Assembly: GCF_041956535.1 (NCBI RefSeq)
Contig: NW_027192223.1
Span: 107,879 to 171,878, forward strand
Origin: Calcarisporiella thermophila CBS 279.70
Taxonomy: Eukaryota; Calcarisporiellomycota
Direction: 5' to 3'
Length of the DNA: 64,000 nt
Under the pieces are notes generated by a model, which made no database searches, was not told where the DNA came from, and was given only the letters and a program-made list of their open reading frames with translations. A program made the position numbers and the translations under genes. The first letter of the stretch is position 1, and each line of letters starts with the position of its first letter. Positions 1 to 13,157 of this stretch are shown in pieces.

Positions 1-155
1 GTATTTCTTACACCCAGTATATCTAATAAAAGTATAACATATTTAATTCGAATGTCATATTTAAAGGTCACGAAAGTACATTTCACAGTCATATCTACAG
101 TCACATTGTAAATATCTCAAGAGAAGGATAAACTCACTATTTCTGGTTTACTCGA

Positions 156-2891
156 ATGGTTAGAGCAATGCCAGACAAAAATTCGAATAAGAATAGATCA
201 AATACGAAAAAAGACGGATCGAATGCTCGGAGAGGCAAGTCCAATGAGCGCAATAAAGGTCCGATCACAGTCGATCCTCGTTTTGCTCATGTTCATAATG
301 ATCCTCGCTTCAAGCGACCAAAAAAGAAAGACCAGAAAGTGGTCATCGACAAACGATTTTCAGTGTTGTTAAAAGATAAAGAATACACTGGTGCACGTAA
401 GTCTATATATGTATCTTATATTTAAATTTTGCTTTTGTATTTATGATTATAATTTTCTAAATAGCAAAGGTCGACAAGTACGGGAGGCCAATTGCAAGCG
501 ATAAGGCAAAAGAAGACCTGAAAAGATATTACAAACTCGACGAAGAGGATGAGTCAGATTCAGTTGAGGACAGTTCTGATGAGGAAAAATCTTTGGAGGA
601 TCTGGAAACTCTCCTACAGAAAGAGGAGGAAGAGGAGGAAGAGGAAGAAGAGGAAAAGAGAATATATGATCCAGCGAGAGGCGAAGGAGTCTTGTCCTCT
701 TCAGATGAATCGGATATAGAAGAATATGATGACAAAGAAGAGAGTGAAGAAGCTCAAGAATCCGTGAGTTATATAGACTTTTTTTCTTTCAGAACCATCT
801 TGATATATTTATGTCAATTTAATAGTCAATACCACTTGGCGAAGAAACTCGTAGAATAGCTGTTGTCAATATGGATTGGGACCATGTCCGTGCTACTGAT
901 TTAATGAAAGTGTTCAGTGGATTCAAGCCAAGCGGGGGTGTAATTCGATCCATTAAAATTTACCCTTCAGAGTTCGGCAAAGAGCGGCTGGAAAAGGTAC
1001 ACATTGAAAACTGTTTGCAGTTGACTGCAATGAAGGACTATATTCTATTTTAATATTATTAGGAGGCTAGAGAAGGTCCACCCAAGGAAATTTTTAAGGA
1101 CGTAAACAGTAGTGACGTGGAGGATGAAGAAGAAATAAATGAGAAGACAATAATTAAAGAGGATTCAGGAGAGGAATTCAATATGGAGCAACTCAGAAAG
1201 TATCAATTGGAACGTTTAAGGTAATTCAACGCAAATTACAGGATATTATAATTCAGTATCAATTAACAAGTGCCAACATTCTCGTAGATATTATTATGCG
1301 GTTATTGACTGTGACACAGTGCAAACTGCTCGTGCCCTCTACGAAGCTTGCGATGGACGTGAGTTTGAGAGTAGTAGCAATTATTTTGATATGCGATTTA
1401 TTCCTGATGAGATGGAGTTTACTGATGAGCCAAAGTATGCTAAATCACCTCTAATAATTTATACTCACAATATTAAATGATTTTCTTATGAATGCACAGA
1501 GATGTTTGCACTCAAGCACCTGACAATTACAAACGTATCGATTTCGTAACCGATGCATTACAGCACTCTAAAGTAAAGCTTACATGGGACGATGATGATC
1601 CTGACCGTATGAATATCACACGTCGCAAATTCACAAAGGAGGATCTAAAGGATATGGATTTCAAGAGCTATCTTGCTTCTTCTGACGAAGACGACGAAGA
1701 CGATGAAGAGAAAGGAGCTGCAATGCGCGAGAAATATCGTAGTCTATTGAATGGTTCGGAGTTGCCAGACGATGACGTTGACAAAGAAATGGAAATTACA
1801 TTTGCGCCGGGGCTAAGTGAGGCAGCCGCAGAGCTCTTGGAGAAAAAGAAACAAAAAGAGGCAAGTGTTCAAAATTGATAACAGACAAGTTAAATCAAGA
1901 ACTTACACTTATTATCTAGGCTCAAGAGAATGAAACCTCCTTAGAGACATATCTCCGAAAGCAACGTGAAAAGAAACAGGCCAAAAAGCAAGCGAAACAA
2001 AAGCGAACCGAACAGGAAGAGAACCAACGTAAGTGGAGGAATTCTCATTTGAGTCATTGCTTTCCTCTAACCTCCGCGAGAATAGAAGATGAGCAGCTGC
2101 TTTTCTCAGATGATGACGTTAATTATGATCCGTCCGATCCCTTTTTCGCTGAGGAAATTGCCAAGGATAAACGTACGTATATAGCTTGCTCCGATATACA
2201 ATAACTCTCATATGCTAAAGACCAATGCTTTATCTGAATGCAGCTTCCAATGAGGTTAAATCTAAAGGAAAGAAGAAGAAATCCAAGGAAGAGCGAAAAG
2301 AAGCTCAGCGTCAACGAGCCGAGCTTGAGCTGCTTGTCATGGATTCTGAAAAGGATGGTCGAAAGCACTTCAATATGAAAGAGATCATCAAAGCGGAGAA
2401 GCGCAAGGGTAAAAAGGGAGGAAAAAAGAAAACCGAAGAATTGCAGGACGACTTCGAGATCGATGTCCAAGATCCTCGTTTCTCTGCTGTTTTGGAGAGC
2501 CATCATTTCGCAATTGATCCAACAAATCCACAGTTCAAAAAGACGAAAGCGATGTCCAAGGTCCTTGAAGAGCGACGAAAGCGTCAAATGGATTCAATTG
2601 ACGAGCAGGAAAAGAAAGGGTGGAGTAAAAATAAGGTATTTACATTCACTTAATTTTTTTTTTGCAGCCGATGAATTTTTTTACTAACGAACGTTATTTC
2701 CCAGAAAATCAATGAAAACAAAAAAGCTTCACAAGGTGATTTCAATGATCCATCACTTTCTTTGCTGGTCGATTCGGTAACTATCTAAACTATGTTAGCA
2801 ATCTACACGACTCTAATATTATAATTTATTACAGGTGAAGAGAAAATCAACACAGAATATAGAGGGTAACCGTAAAAAAACCAAGCTTTGA
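156..2891 (+). CDS. ESF1: Pre-rRNA processing protein ESF1
   Basis: Nucleolar protein needed for 18S rRNA maturation in the small-subunit processome. I assemble 11 exons: 156-396, 465-763, 826-996, 1063-1220, 1288-1434, 1500-1860, 1920-2028, 2086-2172, 2244-2635, 2705-2776 and 2835-2891, giving 697 residues. Seen: N-terminal DPRF repeats, KVDKYGRPI, an acidic Glu tract (about 620-656), IPLGEETRRIAVVNMDWDHV, a YYYAVIDCD block, and near the C-terminus the NUC153 motif DPRFSAVLESHHFAIDP. These blocks in this order are diagnostic of Esf1. All exon joins keep frame. The intron at 1861-1919 uses a GC donor (gcaagt); the GT at 1865 would shift into a stop. The ATG at 168 is an alternative start. Convergent with the helicase gene downstream (181 nt gap). 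Confidence 0.93.
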
Positions 2892-3072
2892 TTTATCCAC
2901 TTCCTAGATAGAACTGGCAATCTAATAAATCGTAATATATATATTCATAAACCTGGAGTTTAACATTGTGATACGCACTTGTTTTGAAAGTTTTATTTTT
3001 CCGTTAAAATTTTACAATATACAGCTACATAAGAAATTGAACATTTACTGAAACTGTGAAGATGACAAGTGG

Positions 3073-6000
3073 TTATACGTCTGGGTCGTCCTCTTCCTCA
3101 TCCTGGAACCGTACTCTCTTCTTTTGTCTTGATACCGCTGGAGCTCCCGTCTCGCAAATGATATCGGAGCTATTCTTCCCTGTAGAAGTCTCCACAAGCA
3201 ACTCCCTCTTGTAGATTTCCAGATCCGGTATATCATTAGCCAGTCTTAGCTTTTCGTCATCATCATCTACATCCACACTATCCATAAGTGTTTCGGTGTT
3301 GTTTTTTGCTGTGGTTTGTACACCGATAGATTGAGACGAATTAGATTTACGATCCAAAAGGAATAATGGTTGATATAATGAAGACACGGAGCCAAGCAAG
3401 GCAAAATAATCCTTGACATCGTCAATCTCGTTCGAATTGGTCAATGAGGCCGCCCTCATTGCGCCAACTCCTCCATACATGTTCTTCACTTTCTCAGGGG
3501 TTTCTTCATTTAGAGTTGACGTGTTCTCATTAGTGGTTTCGTTACCTCCAACTTCCTCAGAGTAGACTTCTGCCTCGTTGTTTGGGTGACCCGGTACAAA
3601 CTGTGCAGCACTTAGCATCGCTCTCAGCTTTCCGTCATCTTCCACATCTCTAACTCGGGCCCCTTCCTCTGCGCTCATTTCTCTTTTACGCCGCAGAATT
3701 GCCTCTTCCAACGTTCCACGGGCCACTAGAGTCTCAACATATACTGGTCGAGTTTGTCCAATACGGTGCGCACGCTTGATTGCTTGACGCTCGACGGCTG
3801 ACTGTAGGACAGGCGCTGTAAAGTATACACGAGTTGCCGCAGGGAGATTTATTCCAAAAGCAGCGAGTTTAGTATCCATGATGATAACGGATATTTGTGA
3901 CGAAGTTTGGAATGTGACGATATTGTGAGCACGCTCATCTGCCTGATAAAAAAAAAGAACATGCGCATAATGCATGCACCGAAATATGTGAATCGCTCTC
4001 AAATTATTGCAGAAATGATGGCCGTCTTACCTTAATCCCACGATTATGATACAATAGGTGTGGAATACCGGCAAGCGTGAAGGCTTCAGAAAGGAAATAC
4101 ATTTCATTGTTAAATTGGGTGAATATGATAACTTTTTCGTTGGGCGTGTGGCGATGAATTTGATCTATCAGGTAATTGAGCTTACTGCTGGTGGTGGCGA
4201 CAACACGGGAACTGCGAAAGTCTGCCATCATTATCGGGGCATAATGCGGCGATGAGGAAATCGCGGGAACAACACCATCCGCTGGTAGAATTGATGTAGG
4301 ACTAATTGTTGGATCATTTTGATGATCTTTTTTGATCGGTGATGCTTTTTTACTGGGATCTTTAGAATTTGATCTTTTTTCCGGCGTTTGAGCCTTGCCT
4401 GAATCCACTATTAGCGACTGGTGCGAATTTTCATTTTGATTTTGAACTACGGTCTCCGAGCCCACTGTAATATTTCCTTTCGCGTGCAAATCGCCTCTTC
4501 TTTTCTCCTTGGTCGTCGCTGTTTCTTTGATTTTTAAAGTTTTCCGAGCTCGCTTCCTACCTCTATTATTCTCATTTGGCTGTACGTATCGAACAAAAAT
4601 GTCCTTGGTTTCCAGAGGGATCATATCGGAAGGAGGCTTAACAGACCTGAGCTTTCGAACTAGATGTGATAGCTCCTCCCCACACATTAAGCATACATCA
4701 TCATCATCCTCCACCTCAATATCATCCTCCTCCTCTCCGTTGAATGCCAGACCCGAAAACTTTTGGATTCGTTCCATATCTGCAACTCCCCTAGCCTCCA
4801 CTACATCTCTCCTCAGTCCTTTAACAAAATAACCCATACTTCGAGTTTCGCTCAGCCCTCTCCAGACGCTGTCTTTTATAGCATGCTCCAAGATCCATTT
4901 GGCTCGCTTTAAAAGTATCACATCTTCATCTGAATAGCCAAGATGCGATGCTCGCGCAAGACCTTGCTCCACATTCGAAAGGGCACCGTGCAAGTTTTCG
5001 TGAGGAGAGGCAGTGAGCCAGAAGCAGCTATTCCATAAGTTATGAATCACTTCGGCCAAGGCTTTACGTTGGCGAGGGTGGAAGAAATAATCCTGATCCG
5101 TTCGTTGGGAGAGAACTGCATTGGCGGCAATAAATGCTAACAATAAAAAATGTCGACACGGAGCGTCAATGGAAATCCTAACAACTGTCTATCGCCTATT
5201 TGCTAAAAATATATCATTTCTCGCTTACCGATTAAACAGTTGTGGGTGATGTACTGATAGTAGTCTAAATTTAAGAGCACGATGCGTTCGTTCAGAGGAG
5301 GCAATCTGACGTCCCTCTCAATATCCTCTCTTTGAGTCCTGATCATCAGATTGGTCATCAAATCTCTGACTCGCCGTACCGCACCCAAATGGCGATGGAT
5401 AAAGGGCTTCGTAATAGCTCGATTCCACTCTTTACGCCTCTCACGAAACGGCGCAAATCCGAGAAAGTTTCCAATGATTCCCCAAAGCCTTGTTAAGTCG
5501 CCGCCCTCATTCGCCATGCGAGAGACGGAAGTATCCGATGCGGCTAGATTGTGAGTGGGGGTACCAGTACAGCACCATCGACGGCTAGCGTGAAGACAGG
5601 CAGCAAGATCGCTAGTACGGGAGGTGTTATTACCAAGTATGCTTCCTTCATCCACAATAAGCCTTTTCCAGTGCACGCGTAAGAGAGGCGAGAGATACGC
5701 ATCGTGAAGCGGACAGTGCAGAGCTTTCTCGTCGTCACATTTGCACGTGATTAACCTCTCTATTCGTAGATATTTAGACGTGATTTGGCATTGAAATCAA
5801 TAGATCATAACTACCTGTGAAAGGCGAACTATTAAAGTCCATTTCGCGCGCAAAACGATTGAAGGTTATTAGCACAACGTCATAGCGCAACAAAAACTTT
5901 GGTTCCGGGATTGACTGCGACATTTTGGATATTACAAGTATATTTAGGGCGAGATCGTCGATGTGCTATGTTTTTCCAAGAGCCAGCATATCAGCAGTTG

Positions 6001-7388
6001 AGCCTATTATTGTAAGGATAACTTGGAAGAGGAAAAAAATTACCTTGTTTATCTCATTAACCCATTGTTCGATTAGTGTTTGTGGAACTACAACCAATGT
6101 TGCTCCGGATATAAACACTGGGTAGGGTTCTTTGGCAGCTTGACGAGAACACTCTCGTAAGGATGGTAACGAATACACCATATAGTAGGGGGGGTAATGC
6201 CCATCCAACATTGAGTGGATATGCCGTGGGAGACCCCCCTTTTTAAATGGAACTCCCGCACAGATTGCGCTATTAGCGGCAAGTAACATGAGCGAATGCA
6301 TACGGCCGGGTGGTGAGAGTATATCACAGCGAATATCGGAGGTAAGAGGAGATTTAGCCGGGAGATCGATTTCGTATTTAGTAGCAAGGATAAGTGCAAT
6401 ACAAATACATGTTTTGCCAGTACCCTGAGGGATAGTAAGTTATCAATTTTACACAAGTATAAAAAAATCTAGCATTATATTTCACCATGTCTTCGCATAT
6501 GATTCCCCCACGTGTATCGGGATAATACGATGGGTGAAGAGTCGCTACAAAATCAACCAGATCAAAATAAAAAGTTGTGCCATGGACCGTTTGAAATTTG
6601 GTCAGTCTAGGGTGCACTATCTTGCGATTTTCGCGTTCACGTTGTAGCATTTTGCACAGTGTGTTCTAGAAGTATTGGAAAATATAAAGTCGGTTTTAAG
6701 GATAGCGCAAGATCTTCATTTACCCGCTGGTACCGATAGAGTTCGGTTTTCAGCCCACTAGGACCAGGTTGTTCCAAAAAATGCTTCACCATTTGAACCT
6801 CATTTTCACTTAGCTCTTCCGTAAATGGATTTGGAGAGGGAAGATCAAGGTAGATACTAAGGAGCGAGTCGCAGTTCTACATAAAATAACATCAGGTTAC
6901 AATCCTTGGAGTAAATATCTAAATTCACTTTCGCGTCTCATTTAACACAATAGCTGCTTTCTTACCTCATCATCAAGTAAAAGTTCAGGCTCTAAATTCA
7001 AATACTCTGCTACTTCGAAGATCTCAGGTCTTTTATCTATTTTCTCCAATATCTTATATAATGACGATTTAGTAAGCTGTGTACATCGGTTCGAGGAAGA
7101 TTTATCTGCTTCGAAAGGAATGAGATAGATTCGCACACGTAGCCAATCGTTCGAATTTGTAATTGGATGACATGTAGCTTGTAAAGCTGTGATAGCCACA
7201 AGATGTTGAAGTGCCTGGATAATAGGCTGGAAGAAAGGCGAAGGCGATGTGAGATCTGAGGGTATCGGAAACCAACCATCGAAGGCAGTTGGTATGCTAG
7301 CTGTCAGTAGATCTGTACAACATTGTATATCGAGAGAGCCAACTGCGAGCAAATGGCCAATCTCGTCGGGAGAACTTTCCGTGGCCAT
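3073..7388 (-). CDS. SNF2-family DNA-dependent ATPase/helicase (Rad5/SHPRH-like group)
   Basis: Predicted chromatin or DNA-repair translocase. Eight exons (5' to 3' on the minus strand): 7388-6966, 6876-6724, 6665-6486, 6424-6044, 5965-5815, 5759-5229, 5136-4031 and 3942-3073, giving 1264 residues. Walker A GTGKT lies at about residues 253-257, created across a splice (GGIICEDM then GTGKT). Motif II reads DEGS (about 466-469) instead of DEAH. CCTGTP is motif III. The C-terminal helicase lobe ends with RAHRIGQTRPVYVETLV (about 1033). A cysteine/histidine-rich insert CKCDDEKALHCPLH precedes motif II, and a lone CLMCGEEL sits between the lobes where Rad5/SHPRH proteins carry a RING. No full RING or HIRAN is visible. 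Start: an upstream in-frame GTG is ignored in favour of the ATG at 7388. The exact orthologue is not identified. Confidence 0.87.
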
Positions 7389-7403
7389 TATACCATTTGC
7401 CAC

Positions 7404-7668
7404 CAGTTATTGACAGAAATTTTCAGCAAAGTCCACCAAATAAAAACTGTGACTGCAATATAACTATCAGATTGTCTTAATCCAACTTATTATAGGAATG
7501 TCATTAATTCGCAAAGAATGGATAGTTGTCAACTATTGGTAAAGCATATATTCCTCTAGCTCTCAACATATAAGGCTGATATATCACACTATTCACGAAT
7601 AGGATTTACGCTTTCTTGATCTCTCAATATTAATAGCCTATTTATTCTTTTATTGCAAAAAAGAGCCT
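7404..7668. other. Intergenic gap upstream of the helicase gene
   Basis: Between two minus-strand genes. It must hold the helicase promoter and the bL34m 3' UTR. AT-rich; no other gene seen. Confidence 0.5.
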
Positions 7669-8160
7669 CTAATGCGATAAATACTTTCTTCCTTTCAAAA
7701 GACGTCGCGCAAGTACTCGTTTCCCCCCTTTTGTGCTCTTTCTTTGCAAAAAGCCGTGTCTGCGTTTCCGAACGAGATTGCTGGGCTGATATGTAGTTCC
7801 CCCAGTGCGTAGCTGCAGAGCAGGTATATCTATTGGCGATGGAGGGAAAATATCGAGTGGGAATGAGGTAGGTAATTGTGTTGCGATGGCAGAAATCTAA
7901 TAAAAATCAAAGTGTTAAAAAAGTCAATATGAAGCGCAAGATAGAAACGAGATTAGTTACTTTTTCATGCATCAGTGATGGCTCATAATTGTACCCATTC
8001 ACATTGTGTCCCAATCTAGCAAACTGAAATGCAATCAAATGAGCACAAAAATTTCAGCCAATGTTGACTGGATATTTACTCTATCTCGAGCAATAAGATG
8101 TAATGGTGGGAGTGAATTTTGCAGAGCATTTCCTTGGGAAAAATCGCGACCCAACATCAT
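7669..8160 (-). CDS. Mitochondrial large-subunit ribosomal protein bL34m
   Basis: Small basic protein of the mitochondrial large ribosomal subunit. Three short exons: 8160-8080, 8023-7961 and 7896-7669, all joined in phase 0, giving 123 residues. The last exon carries the whole L34 signature: [15 protein letters not shown], then [17 protein letters not shown], ending YLSH-stop, which is exactly the usual end of bL34 proteins. The N-terminal 75 residues are divergent and probably the mitochondrial targeting region. Introns are 56 and 64 nt with clean GT and AG ends. Start is the first of two adjacent ATGs (8160 or 8157). Because each exon is short, simple ORF scanning misses it. Divergent from URB2. 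Confidence 0.9.
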
Positions 8161-8495
8161 TGGTGTTACATCGGGGATTATACTCTTAGATGCTGAAATG
8201 CAGCTAAGAGAGCGTGTTTGGATCGTATGCTAAAATATAATCTACATTAAGAACATAAAAACAGAAATGCTCAGCTAGCTTTTATACCGGTACTCTTGTG
8301 GATAGAACTCTCAAAGCGCCCAACATCTTTTCAATTCGTTTTTTTACACACTTTGACAAACTCGAAATTTACTTATGGAGGCACGTGTGACTTTCAATTG
8401 CCATTCGTAAACATGGTGGCTTACTGTGACTTTCGATTTACTTTTACCTTCTCTAGAGTCCCACCTTTATTAAAGACGGACAGTAGAGCACGCGA
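8161..8495. promoter_or_regulatory. Bidirectional promoter region, bL34m / URB2
   Basis: 335 nt separate the start codons of two divergent genes, one for mitochondrial and one for cytosolic ribosome production, so both promoters must lie here. No clear TATA box or named factor site was recognised. Confidence 0.45.
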
Positions 8496-11400
8496 ATGGA
8501 ATCGACGGAATCATATGCCAAGGCCTTGAAATCAGCAGGGCTCTCCTCACAAGAGCGCATCACTGCAGCACGTAGACTATGGACCACGACATTACATTTC
8601 CCACGCAAAGCGGAGTTTGTAGGCGAATGGGTTGGGTCAATGCTTGTTCGAAGTGTCCATAAGTGGGAAGGGTATGCAAATGAGTTTCATGCTGATTCGA
8701 AAGCATTCCTTTCACCTTCATTTTCGTCTGTTTTTGATATTAGAAACGAGGCGCCCGCATACTTGGATAAACAATATTGGACGTTGATGGTAGAGCTTCT
8801 CCCCCACTATGATGGCAGCGCAGGGTGGGGAGCATGGCCACGCAGTTTCCTAGCCGCTTCGCTTGCATCTCTTTTGAACGCTTCTAATTCCGACTCCAAT
8901 ATCGACTTCCCCGTATCTGAAAGACTCTACTTTGCTAATGAATGTTTGCAACTCTTGGGTGATGCATTCAAACCCCCCATGGATGCAACACTACATCTTC
9001 TCCGAGCCATTCTCGATGTTACAGAGAATGCGAGAGACGAAAAGTGGGAAAAATTGACCCATCGTGTCTTTGATATGATTATAGAAGGGTTCCACTCCAC
9101 ACCTCAACCACGCAAGCTTTTACCCAGTATCATCAAACTTTTACCTTCGTTGCTCCGTACCCGCCACAACCTTCTCCACACACATTCACTGCGTTCCCAC
9201 ATCACCAAATTGTTGCGACTAGGACTGTTTCATGCTGATTATGTAACCGAATATGTATCTGCGGATACTAAGCAAGAAAGCGAGCTAATGAAGCGGTTGA
9301 TGGAGGTGGTGACAGATATGAATATGGAGGAGCCGTTTGCGAAAGATACCTTAGCACATTTATTCGAAGTTTTCTTGTTACAAGTGCGAAGAAAAAAGCG
9401 GGAGGACCTGGTTTTTCCATTGTTTGAGCGTCTTAGAGGCACTCCAGTGACAGGTGGCACCGGTCTTGGCGTGACGCGAGGACTATTGCGTGTTTTGCGG
9501 GTAGAAGGGTGTTTAGTGCCAGAGGGCCAATTACAAGCTGTACGAGACGAAGTGGTTTCCCTCCTCCTTACCTCGAATAAGAAGGAGATTTTGGAGGAGA
9601 AGGCCCGCATGCAATCCGATGAATTCGCGTGTCTACAAGAGATATTAAATTTGGAGCCCAGGCTGATAGAAGAGAAGCTCGCAGATATATGGCCATCTTT
9701 GCTCTTGGTATGGGGTATTCGTTGGATATTCCTTGCCTACATTCTTTCATTTTCCACTGGATTAATTTGAATCGCTTTCTTTCTTAGCCCTCTTCGACTG
9801 CCTACGCTTCATGTCTAGCCCTGCTAATCGATCTTCTCCGAACCCACTCGCGGGCACGCGCTCTCAATGAGTGGACACTCTCCCTATTGAAGCATCTGGC
9901 CCAACTCTCTCCGAGAAGTCGCGCCTTAATGTGGAAATCTCCTCTCTTTTCAAGTGAAATGATGAGGGAATTTGCTGGAGTGGTGTCCGAAACTCTTCCG
10001 GGGGGCCAAGCCGTGGAAATTTTAGAGGCGATCGGGGGCGCCTTGCAAAGCTCCCTTGTAGAACAAGAAGACAAGTCTGAGCAAATCGCCCCGAAGTCCA
10101 AGAAGAAAACAAAAGCCAAAAAATCGAAAAGCGAGCAGAGCGAAGACGACGGGGGAATGTTCTCACTGACGGTTGCTCTCTCTGTGCGCTTCATTCAAGC
10201 TCTTCGTCTCTCTGATCAGCAGCGCGGAAAAGTTGATTCCATCCTTGCCTCGTGGCTCTCGCATATAGAACATGGTCTTCGTCATAGGTATAAGATTGCC
10301 TGGGTACTATATCTACACGATGCTCTTGCTTCTGTATCCCAGGCATACCGAGAGGCTTTCAAGAGCCAAGATGCGGGGTTGCAATTGGAGAAACTGCTTG
10401 AGAATAACGAGAGCCTTTCCCCAAGCGAGAGGGTGATGGTGAATAGATCTCTACTTCGGTATATGAATAGACATCTAGGAGAAAAAGACCGCGAGGCGTG
10501 TGCCCGCCTCGTGGGCCTAATTGTCAACACGCTTCCACCTCCTTTAATCTCATCCGCCTCGAGTGACATAGGAGCTGGGGTTGATGTATGGATGGGACGG
10601 TTTACCGAAGACATGTCTATGGGAGAGTTCAGAGTTGCAAACTGGCATGTGGTAATTGGAGAGTGGTTGGACACTCTCTGTGAGTACGGTCGACCGGAAG
10701 ACGTTCTCTTCGTTACAGACAACATTGTTAGTTCTCTTGTCTACTATCACCTTACGGAGGAAAGTTCCGATCTCCAATTTGAGGCGGGCGCATTGACCAT
10801 TCCCTGTCTTGCCTTCGAGCTGGTACGGAGCGCCCATTTCTTTGAATTTGCGGAGGCACGCGCTAGTTTCTTCAAATCCTTCCTGCGATTCCTAATCTCC
10901 TTCTCCTCTCCACTCCCATCCGAGCTTTCTTCATATATTACCAAGCTACAGCCTGCACCCCTTTCTGCCCTTCTCGACATGGTGAAAAGCTCACTTTCCC
11001 TTCATCTAGAGATAGAGCCGAAACAAAGTTCTGTCGCTCCGCTGGACAAAACGACGGTACGCGTGCTTGAAGCTGGAATCCGTATTGCACTTTTATGCCC
11101 CATCGACTTTTTCAACAAAGCCGAGCGTAATTGCCTCTTGGCGCTTTCTCTTATGCTCGAAGCGCTGATGGTGCAACATATGTCGACAGACGAGGCAAAA
11201 CAATGCGTAATAACGTGTCGGGCGGTCTCCCTACGGGTCATGACTTATCGAAGGGATGGAGGCTTGTTTGCCCACGATCCTCATTTGCTATGTAGGGTGT
11301 GGAAACACACTTCCCAGCTTATGTCCGAGAACGAGGCCAGCAACCGGTCACTGTCAGAGGTGACGGAAGAAACAACGCGTCTTGTAATCAAGCATATCAT

Positions 11401-13091
11401 GCGGGCAGGCTCTGAGGGTCTTGGGTACTTGCAAACCATTGTGGAATGGGTGTGGACCCGATGGAACTCGGTCAATTGGTTAGAGAGTCCGGCTAGGAAA
11501 GATCCGGCAAACGAATGGTGGGTGGATATCTTTGGGGTGGTCATCCATAGCGTGATGGAGAGGTAAGTGACCGGGCTCATTAAAGTCGTTTTTCTCTTCT
11601 CTGCTCTTCGGTTTTTACTTCGATCGATTTATGGCAAATCAACTGACTCGCTATTCTCTGGTATCTTTGGTTTTCTAGTTGGAATCCGTTGCTCACTATG
11701 GACTTTCTCCCACCCATTCTCAAGGAATCGCTTCGAATCTCCACCCATGTCATCTCCACCCTTGAACAGGATACCAGTATGGACACACGCACTTATATCC
11801 GAGGCAATGGTTGGTTTACGTTGTATGGAGCACTTCTCAAGGCAGAGCGTATCCAACTCCTAGATGAAATCACGGTCGAAGGTGGCGCCACTGGGCTCTA
11901 CGAAAGGCTCTTGAAACTAGGGATGCGAATTCTCGGCGAATCTCAGCTCAAGCAAGAGCCTATGATGGTCAACGTGATGGAGGCCGTCCTCGCGCAATTA
12001 CAAATTTATTGCCAACGCTGCCCAGACGTGGGCCACGCTGTCTCGTGGAGTCTTACCGTCGCGAAGGCGGTGCGTTCAGAGGAAGCTATGCTGGCGAAGG
12101 TGGACGAGGCAATTCGGGTCCTCATGCGTGGAGCTTCGAGCGAAGAGGTGCGCGCAATTTCCTCGAGATTGGCCAAAGAAGTTGTCGAGAGTAGCGATGA
12201 CTCGGCAAGCATAGCCGTGCGATTGGTGGGCGTTGTTATGGCGAATGTCTCTCGAGGTAAGCACATCCTGTTTGTATACTATCTACTGTTGTTTAATTCA
12301 TCCCATCTTTTCTGCCCCACTTCTTCTCAGGAAAAAACAACCCCATGTACCGCCTTCTCCCTGCCCTCGTCTCCCAACTTGCCTACCGGCTTGAAGCGGC
12401 GCCTTCTAAACAGTTTGCCGTCAGAGGGGTCCAGCTTCTCTCCCAGCTAAGTGCGGATGCCAACTATGATCTACGAGTTTATGAAGTCCAGCGGATCCTC
12501 TCCGGCGCGTCTGCGCTTGTATACCAAGGCAGGCATCAGACACCAGAGCTGGTGGAAGAGACCGTGTTCGAAGGCATCTATCGGATTCTGTTCCATCTGG
12601 CACGCTTTCGGCGCGAGAGGGTGCTCGCGGTACTTCCTGTGTGGGTCGAGGTGGTCCAGGCACTGCTGCATTGGCTAGCATTGATGGAAGGCAAAGAGCT
12701 TCCGGCGGCATGCGCCGCGAATATGGCGCGGTTACTTGCCGTAATGACGGAACGGCCCGCCACCTTGATTATCCCGACTTCTGGGAAGCGGCGACTAGAA
12801 GAACACGAAGAGAGCCACAAGGGCACCAGCTCTCCCGGCATGCACGAGAAAGCGTTTGGTAAGCATGTGCCCTATCTTCTGTCGGAATACCTTTCGCTTG
12901 TCCACGCTCCCACCGCGACTGTGAGCGCCGCGGTAAGACAGGCGCTCCAGCCAGGCGTGTATGCCCTGCTGGATGTGCTGGGAGAGCATGAGCGCGACAT
13001 GCTGATGGCCGGGCTGGACGCAGTGGGCAAGGCCGTGCTCAAGAGCTTGTATGAGGACTACACCAAGCACTATAAATACACCGGGCGCTAG
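8496..13091 (+). CDS. URB2: Nucleolar pre-60S assembly protein Urb2/Npa2
   Basis: Large alpha-helical nucleolar protein of early 60S ribosome assembly, partner of Npa1 in the Dbp6 complex. Four exons: 8496-9707, 9788-11562, 11679-12256 and 12331-13091, giving 1441 residues. The identification rests on the C-terminal Urb2/Npa2 domain encoded by the last exon (residues about 1189-1441), which ends LYEDYTKHYKYTGR, the typical end of the family. The rest is a long helical-repeat protein with a Lys/Ser-rich acidic linker at about 10080-10150, as expected for this poorly conserved family. Base composition becomes more GC-rich toward the 3' end. Only 66 nt separate its stop from the next ATG. Confidence 0.8.
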
Positions 13092-13157
13092 TCAGGTTGT
13101 AGCTATCTAAGCCACTTCTTGTATATATGGAAATCGAAATAAAATTGACCAAACACA

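Noticed and set aside
529-735. Minus-strand Ser-rich ORF opposite the ESF1 acidic tract
   Set aside because: It is the antisense of GAA/GAG codons; low-complexity shadow only.
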